Shown here in pieces: positions 60,438 to 64,000 of a stretch of DNA of 64,000 bases (position 1 is its first letter; every line of letters begins with the position of its first letter). A model generated the notes under the pieces. It did no database searches. It was not told the origin of the DNA and saw only the letters and a list, made by a program, of their open reading frames with translations. Location: contig NZ_SODP01000002.1 in assembly GCF_004365355.1 (NCBI RefSeq), positions 211,432 to 275,431 on the forward strand. The letters run 5' to 3'. A program made the position numbers and the translations under genes. Source of the stretch: Kribbella pratensis (GTDB lineage Bacteria; Actinomycetota; Actinomycetes; Propionibacteriales; Kribbellaceae).

Positions 60438-61123
60438 GACCACTCCGGCGCGGACTCGATGGCGCGGCGGATGTTGTCGAGATGCTCGCGGGTCAGGCGT
60501 TCGGCCTCGGCGGCGTCCTGGGCGCGGACGGCCTCGACGATCGCTTGGTGCTCTTCGTGGTCGCGCTCGCGGTTGTCGTACAGGGCGCGGATCTGCTGCT
60601 GCTCGCGCACCCGCACCTTCAGCAGGGACGCCAGAACCTCTTGTAACAAGGGGTTCCCGGACGCGGCGGCGAGCTCGACGTGGAAGTTGAGCGCGAACGC
60701 GGGACCGCCGGGCGGGATCAGCGCGTTGGTGACCGCGGCCTCCAGGCGCTCCAGGTTTTCCGGCCGGCGTGCGACGGCGGATTGTGCGGCGACGGCCGGC
60801 TCGAGCACGAGACGGGCGCTGATCAGCTGCAGGACCGAGTCCTTGGTGATCGGCGGACGGTGCGGATTCGCCAGTACGACGTTGTTGATGGTCGGACCGA
60901 CGTACGTACCGGAGCCGTGCCGGAACTCGACCGCCCCGGTCGCCTCCAGCTTCCGCAGCGCCTCGCGGACCGTCGGCGTGGTGATCGCGAACCGCTTCGC
61001 CAGCTCCCGCGCGGACGGAATCGCATCCCCCGGCCCCAACCCGCCGTCCCGGATGATGCCGAGAATCGACTCGGTCAACCGGTCCGACAGGCTGGGCGGC
61101 ACCTCAGCCGCTGAGTAAGTCAC
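60434..61123 (-). CDS. GntR family regulator (FadR subfamily)
   Basis: 229 residues. The N-terminal winged helix ('IPSARELAKRFAITTPTVREALRKLEATGAVEFRHGSGTYVG') is GntR; the all-helical C-terminal FCD domain ('ARLVLEPAVAAQSAVA... FHVELAAASGNPLLQEV... EHQAIVEAVRAQDAAEAERLTREHL') binds an acidic effector through a metal. GTG 61123. CTAAGTGATTTAG-like dyads lie just upstream. Likely controls the creatininase operon. Confidence 0.88.
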   Translation of the reverse strand: MTYSAAEVPPSLSDRLTESILGIIRDGGLGPGDAIPSARELAKRFAITTPTVREALRKLEATGAVEFRHGSGTYVGPTINNVVLANPHRPPITKDSVLQLISARLVLEPAVAAQSAVARRPENLERLEAAVTNALIPPGGPAFALNFHVELAAASGNPLLQEVLASLLKVRVREQQQIRALYDNRERDHEEHQAIVEAVRAQDAAEAERLTREHLDNIRRAIESAPEWS

Positions 61124-61166
61124 AAACTGACTAAATCACTTAGCCTTTCCCGGGTCAAGAGCTGGG

Positions 61167-63011
61167 TCAGGCGGTGATGACGATCGGGGTGCCGTTCGAG
61201 GTCAGGGACCAGTCGACGGTGTGGAAGGTGGTTGGGTCGACCTCGCCGGTGGCGGTGACGTAGTCGATCATCAGCTGGCGGATTTCGACCTGGCGGTTGT
61301 AGACCACCGGGGCGGTGGAGACGTGCGGGAAGTTGCCGCCGCCGGACTGGCGGTAGTTGTTGACTGCGACAACGAACTGCTGGTCGGCCGCCACCGCAAC
61401 CCCGTCGTATGCGAGGTCCGTGATGCGTGCCCCCGCAGCCTTGGCGATGTCGATCTTGTAGGTCAGTGGCTTGGTCAGCCCGCCGAGTACGTCGTAGTTG
61501 TAGTCCGGCGTGCCATTCGGAGCGGTCGGGGTCGGCGCGTTGGTTACCTGGTCGGACGGGAACGGCCCGGCCCCGGTCACCTGCTTGTAGTACTGCGCCG
61601 AGAACTCCAGATAATCCTTGATCTCCGCGCCCGTCATCGTCACCGCGAGCAGCGTGTTGTCGAAGATGTAGAGCCCGGCGACATCGCGGATGGACACGTC
61701 GCCGGCCGGGATCGCGGCCGCCCGGTTGAACGGTGCGGCGATCGCGAGCACCGGCAGCGACGCCTGCGGCGTACCGACCAGCGCCTTCGAGACCGCATCC
61801 GCCTGGATGAAGTTGACGAAGTCGAGTGCGGCCGTGTCCTCCCACGGTGCCGTGGCGGCGGACATCGCCTCGGTGCACGTGCCGATCTTCGAGTTCACGT
61901 ACTCGACGACCTTGTCGTGGTCCTTCTGCAGCAGCCCGACGACCTGCGGGTCGGCGTCGACGGTGTTCGCGTTCAGCACCTGGCTGTGCCGGCCGACCAC
62001 CTTCCACTGCCCACGGACCTTCTGCAGGTCGAGGTCGATCAGGGACAGCCGCATGCCCCACTTCAGCGGCTCGCTCAGCACGACCTGCTCGCCGCTGGTC
62101 TTGTTCGTAACGAGGCGCTCGGGGATCTCCAGGTGCGCATGCCCCACGAGGACGGCGTCGATGCCGGGGACCGTCTCGGCCATCAGGACGGACGCGTTCT
62201 CCGGGTACGGCAGCGCGTCGCCGTACGACGAGGACAGATCCATCCCCGAGTGCACGGACGCGATCACGATGTCGGCGCCGGCCTGGCGGACCCGCGGCAC
62301 CCAGATCTTGGCCAGCTCGACGATCCCGCCGAACTTCAGCTTGTTCTCGACGTTCGCCTTGTCCCAGATCGCGATCCCCGGATTGGTCAGGCCGAGGATG
62401 CCGACCGTGATCGGCTTCTCGCCCGGCACGTGCACCCGCTTCAGCACGTACGGCGGGAACGCGGGCAGCCCGGTGGTCCAGTCCTGGGCGTTCGCGCCGA
62501 GCAGCGGGAACCGCAGCTGCCGCTGGAACTTGCGGAGGATCTCGATCCCGTAGTTGAACTCGTGGTTGCCGAGCGCGGCCGCGTCGTACCCGATCCGGTT
62601 CATCGCCGCGGCCATCGGGTGGGTGTGGCCGCCGGTGATGGGCTCGATCTTGGCGAAGTAGTACGCCAGCGGGGTGCCCTGGATCGTGTCGCCGGCGTCG
62701 AGCAGCAGCGGGCGCGGCGCGTGGGGGTCGGCGGCGATGCGATCCCGGACGGCGGTGACGAGCGTAGAGATCTTCGCCAGGCCGATGTCGTTGTGCGCGC
62801 TGTCGTCGTACTCGGCGTTCTTGAAGTAGTCCCAGTTGAAGACGTTGCCGTGCAGGTCGGTCGTGCCCATCACGCTCAACCGGACGGTCCGGCCGGGCCC
62901 GGGTCCACCGGCGTACGCCGGCACAGCCGTGAACCCGGCCGCGGCCAGGGCGGATGCTCCACCGATCAGGGTTCGTCTGGTCATCGTCGTACGCTCACCG
63001 CTGTCGGTCAT
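61167..63011 (-). CDS. Tat-exported 5'-nucleotidase / metallophosphatase
   Basis: 614 residues. The N terminus has a twin-arginine signal (TRRTLIGGASALAAAGF). The metallophosphatase domain shows TTDLHGN, DAGDTIQG, GNHEFNYG, HSGMD and GHAHLEIP, the di-metal ligands; the C-terminal 5'-nucleotidase domain follows ('IADVAGLYIFDNTLLAVTMTG'). It probably releases nucleosides or phosphate from 2',3'-cyclic or 5' nucleotides outside the membrane. ATG 63011 is chosen, with GAGG 6 nt before it. Confidence 0.9.
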   Translation of the reverse strand: MTDSGERTTMTRRTLIGGASALAAAGFTAVPAYAGGPGPGRTVRLSVMGTTDLHGNVFNWDYFKNAEYDDSAHNDIGLAKISTLVTAVRDRIAADPHAPRPLLLDAGDTIQGTPLAYYFAKIEPITGGHTHPMAAAMNRIGYDAAALGNHEFNYGIEILRKFQRQLRFPLLGANAQDWTTGLPAFPPYVLKRVHVPGEKPITVGILGLTNPGIAIWDKANVENKLKFGGIVELAKIWVPRVRQAGADIVIASVHSGMDLSSSYGDALPYPENASVLMAETVPGIDAVLVGHAHLEIPERLVTNKTSGEQVVLSEPLKWGMRLSLIDLDLQKVRGQWKVVGRHSQVLNANTVDADPQVVGLLQKDHDKVVEYVNSKIGTCTEAMSAATAPWEDTAALDFVNFIQADAVSKALVGTPQASLPVLAIAAPFNRAAAIPAGDVSIRDVAGLYIFDNTLLAVTMTGAEIKDYLEFSAQYYKQVTGAGPFPSDQVTNAPTPTAPNGTPDYNYDVLGGLTKPLTYKIDIAKAAGARITDLAYDGVAVAADQQFVVAVNNYRQSGGGNFPHVSTAPVVYNRQVEIRQLMIDYVTATGEVDPTTFHTVDWSLTSNGTPIVITA

Positions 63012-63113
63012 CAGCCGCCTCACTGGTCTGTGGGCCGGGATCTCCGGCCTGGGGGCCACCCTACGGGCGACCCGGTGCCTGGATGAACCACCCGACGCGA
63101 GAGGATGCCGTGC

Positions 63114-63902
63114 ATGACCAAGCCGCCCGGCAAACTCCTGCCGTTGGTCGCCGCCCTGCTCTGCGGTGCCGTCCTAGCCCAAGCCGCCAGTCCGTCCAAA
63201 CACTCGTCCGCATCCGCGAAACCCGCGGCCCACGCGTCGAGTCACGGACTCCTCAGTACGTCGACCACGTCCAAGCGAGGCGAACCGTCGTCGACGAAAC
63301 CCACGCAACCCGCGGTCAAGCCACCGGCGCCCAAGCCGCCCGTCGACGACTGGAACCTCACCGGCCACGGCAAGGTCCTGTACCTGACGTTCGACGACGG
63401 CCCGCAGCACGAGTGGACGCCGAAGATCCTTCAGGTACTGCGGAAGCACAATGCGCAGGCGACGTTCTTCGTCATCGGGATCCAGGTGGCGCAGTTCCCG
63501 GAGCTGGTCACGGCCGAGCGCGCGGCCGGCCACCACGTCGGCAACCACACGTACGACCACAAGACGCTGACCCGGCTTCCGGACGCGAAGGTGCGGCAGG
63601 AGATCAGCCAAGGCATCGCGTCGAAGTGCCTGCGGCCCCCGGAGGGCGCGACGAACGCGAAGATCCAGGCGATCGCGGCGGCGGACCACCTGCACGAGGT
63701 GCTCTGGGACGTCGACACCAAGGACTGGGAGAAGCCCGGCACCGCCCATATCGAGCACGCGATCATGTCCGGCGCCCGCCCGGGCGCGATCATCCTGATG
63801 CACGACGGCGGCGGCAACCGCTCCCAGACCGTCGCCGCCCTGGACAGCGCGCTCACCAAGCTGACCAAGCTCGGCTACACGTACCGCTCCCTGCCCTGCT
63901 AG
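63114..63902 (+). CDS. Secreted polysaccharide deacetylase (NodB domain)
   Basis: 262 residues: signal peptide (KPPGKLLPLVAALLCGAVLAQA), a Ser/Thr/Pro-rich region and a NodB domain. Motifs: TFDDGP, HHVGNHTYDH (metal His pair), RPPEG (usually RPPYG), WDVDTKDW and IILMHDG. Probably deacetylates peptidoglycan or another glucan in the wall. GAGAGG lies 9 nt before ATG 63114; ATG 63105 is an alternative. Divergent from the nucleotidase gene. Its stop lies in the 14-bp repeat that runs off the window. Confidence 0.9.
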   Translation: MTKPPGKLLPLVAALLCGAVLAQAASPSKHSSASAKPAAHASSHGLLSTSTTSKRGEPSSTKPTQPAVKPPAPKPPVDDWNLTGHGKVLYLTFDDGPQHEWTPKILQVLRKHNAQATFFVIGIQVAQFPELVTAERAAGHHVGNHTYDHKTLTRLPDAKVRQEISQGIASKCLRPPEGATNAKIQAIAAADHLHEVLWDVDTKDWEKPGTAHIEHAIMSGARPGAIILMHDGGGNRSQTVAALDSALTKLTKLGYTYRSLPC

Positions 63903-64000
63903 ACCTGCCCTGCTAGAGCTGCCCTGCTAGAGCTGCCCTGCTAGAGCTGCCCTGCTAGAGCTGCCCTGCTAGAGCTGCCCTGCTAGAGCTGCCCTGCTAG
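63891..64000 (+). repeat. 14-bp tandem array starting at the deacetylase stop
   Basis: CTGCCCTGCTAGAG is repeated from 63891 to the window end: seven full units and 12 bases of an eighth. The first unit (AGAC instead of AGAG) contains the last codons and TAG (63900-63902) of the deacetylase gene. Its full length is unknown because the window cuts it. Confidence 0.92.

Overview
The window is high-GC, densely packed chromosomal DNA from an actinobacterium. Protein resemblances and gene order fit Nocardioidales, and Kribbella is my best guess by recollection, not by search. Supporting signs are GTG starts, many 4-bp ATGA/GTGA stop-start overlaps, apparently leaderless genes and an actinobacterial gene set (mec-cysO-cysM, a DUF2017/AosR protein, a GroES-like protein with DUF3618). 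I see no insertion sequence, prophage, integrase, CRISPR array, rRNA operon or plasmid origin. The only RNA gene I can name is one tRNA-Leu(UAG).

0-13 kb is mostly metabolic and regulatory: gnd, a SnoaL-like/MFS pair with a divergent TetR gene and a palindromic operator, an alcohol dehydrogenase, an SDR with a divergent LysR gene, hydrolases, a PIG-L deacetylase, a PLP enzyme and a FAD lactone/alditol oxidase. 13-22.8 kb holds a lipoprotein plus M15 peptidase pair, DapC, a sarcosine-oxidase-like enzyme, the GroES-like/DUF3618 pair, a glucose-dehydrogenase-like enzyme and an ATP-grasp/alpha-E/transglutaminase cassette. 22.8-48.5 kb contains the conserved actinobacterial core: bcp, tRNA-Leu, rdgB, rph, a metallo-beta-lactamase-fold hydrolase, murI, cysM-cysO-mec, ileS, DUF2017, clpS and pncB. 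From memory, the pncB-clpS-DUF2017-mec-cysO-cysM-murI-MBL-rph-rdgB order parallels the Mycobacterium tuberculosis Rv1330c-Rv1341 region. Accessory genes interrupt it here: a phosphohistidine-type module with two HTH genes, a SAM hydrolase, a DHA2 transporter with its TetR, and others. 48.5-64 kb holds an AldO-type oxidase, a YdcF-like membrane protein, transporters, a secreted beta-propeller, a nicotinamidase, an AbgT transporter/esterase pair, a GntR/creatininase pair, a Tat-exported 5'-nucleotidase and a NodB deacetylase.

Functional links: mec-cysO-cysM form a sulfur-carrier route to cysteine; DapC and MurI feed peptidoglycan precursors, and the M15 peptidase and deacetylase probably act on the wall; PncA and PncB form an NAD salvage pair about 8 kb apart; RNase PH, RdgB and the MazG-like protein deal with RNA ends and nucleotide quality; Bcp is a peroxide defence enzyme.

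The most unusual signals are: (1) four places where the 3' end of a gene, stop codon included, is tandemly repeated (near 4.4, 17.5, 23.3 and 63.9 kb); (2) a structured leader ending in a textbook terminator before the SAM hydrolase gene; (3) three tandem 14-mers between a two-domain PEP-synthase-like gene and two HTH-type genes; (4) an AosR/DUF2017 homologue with no cysteine; (5) a CysO with five residues after its Gly-Gly; and (6) a MazG-like gene whose start codon lies 1 nt after the tRNA-Leu.
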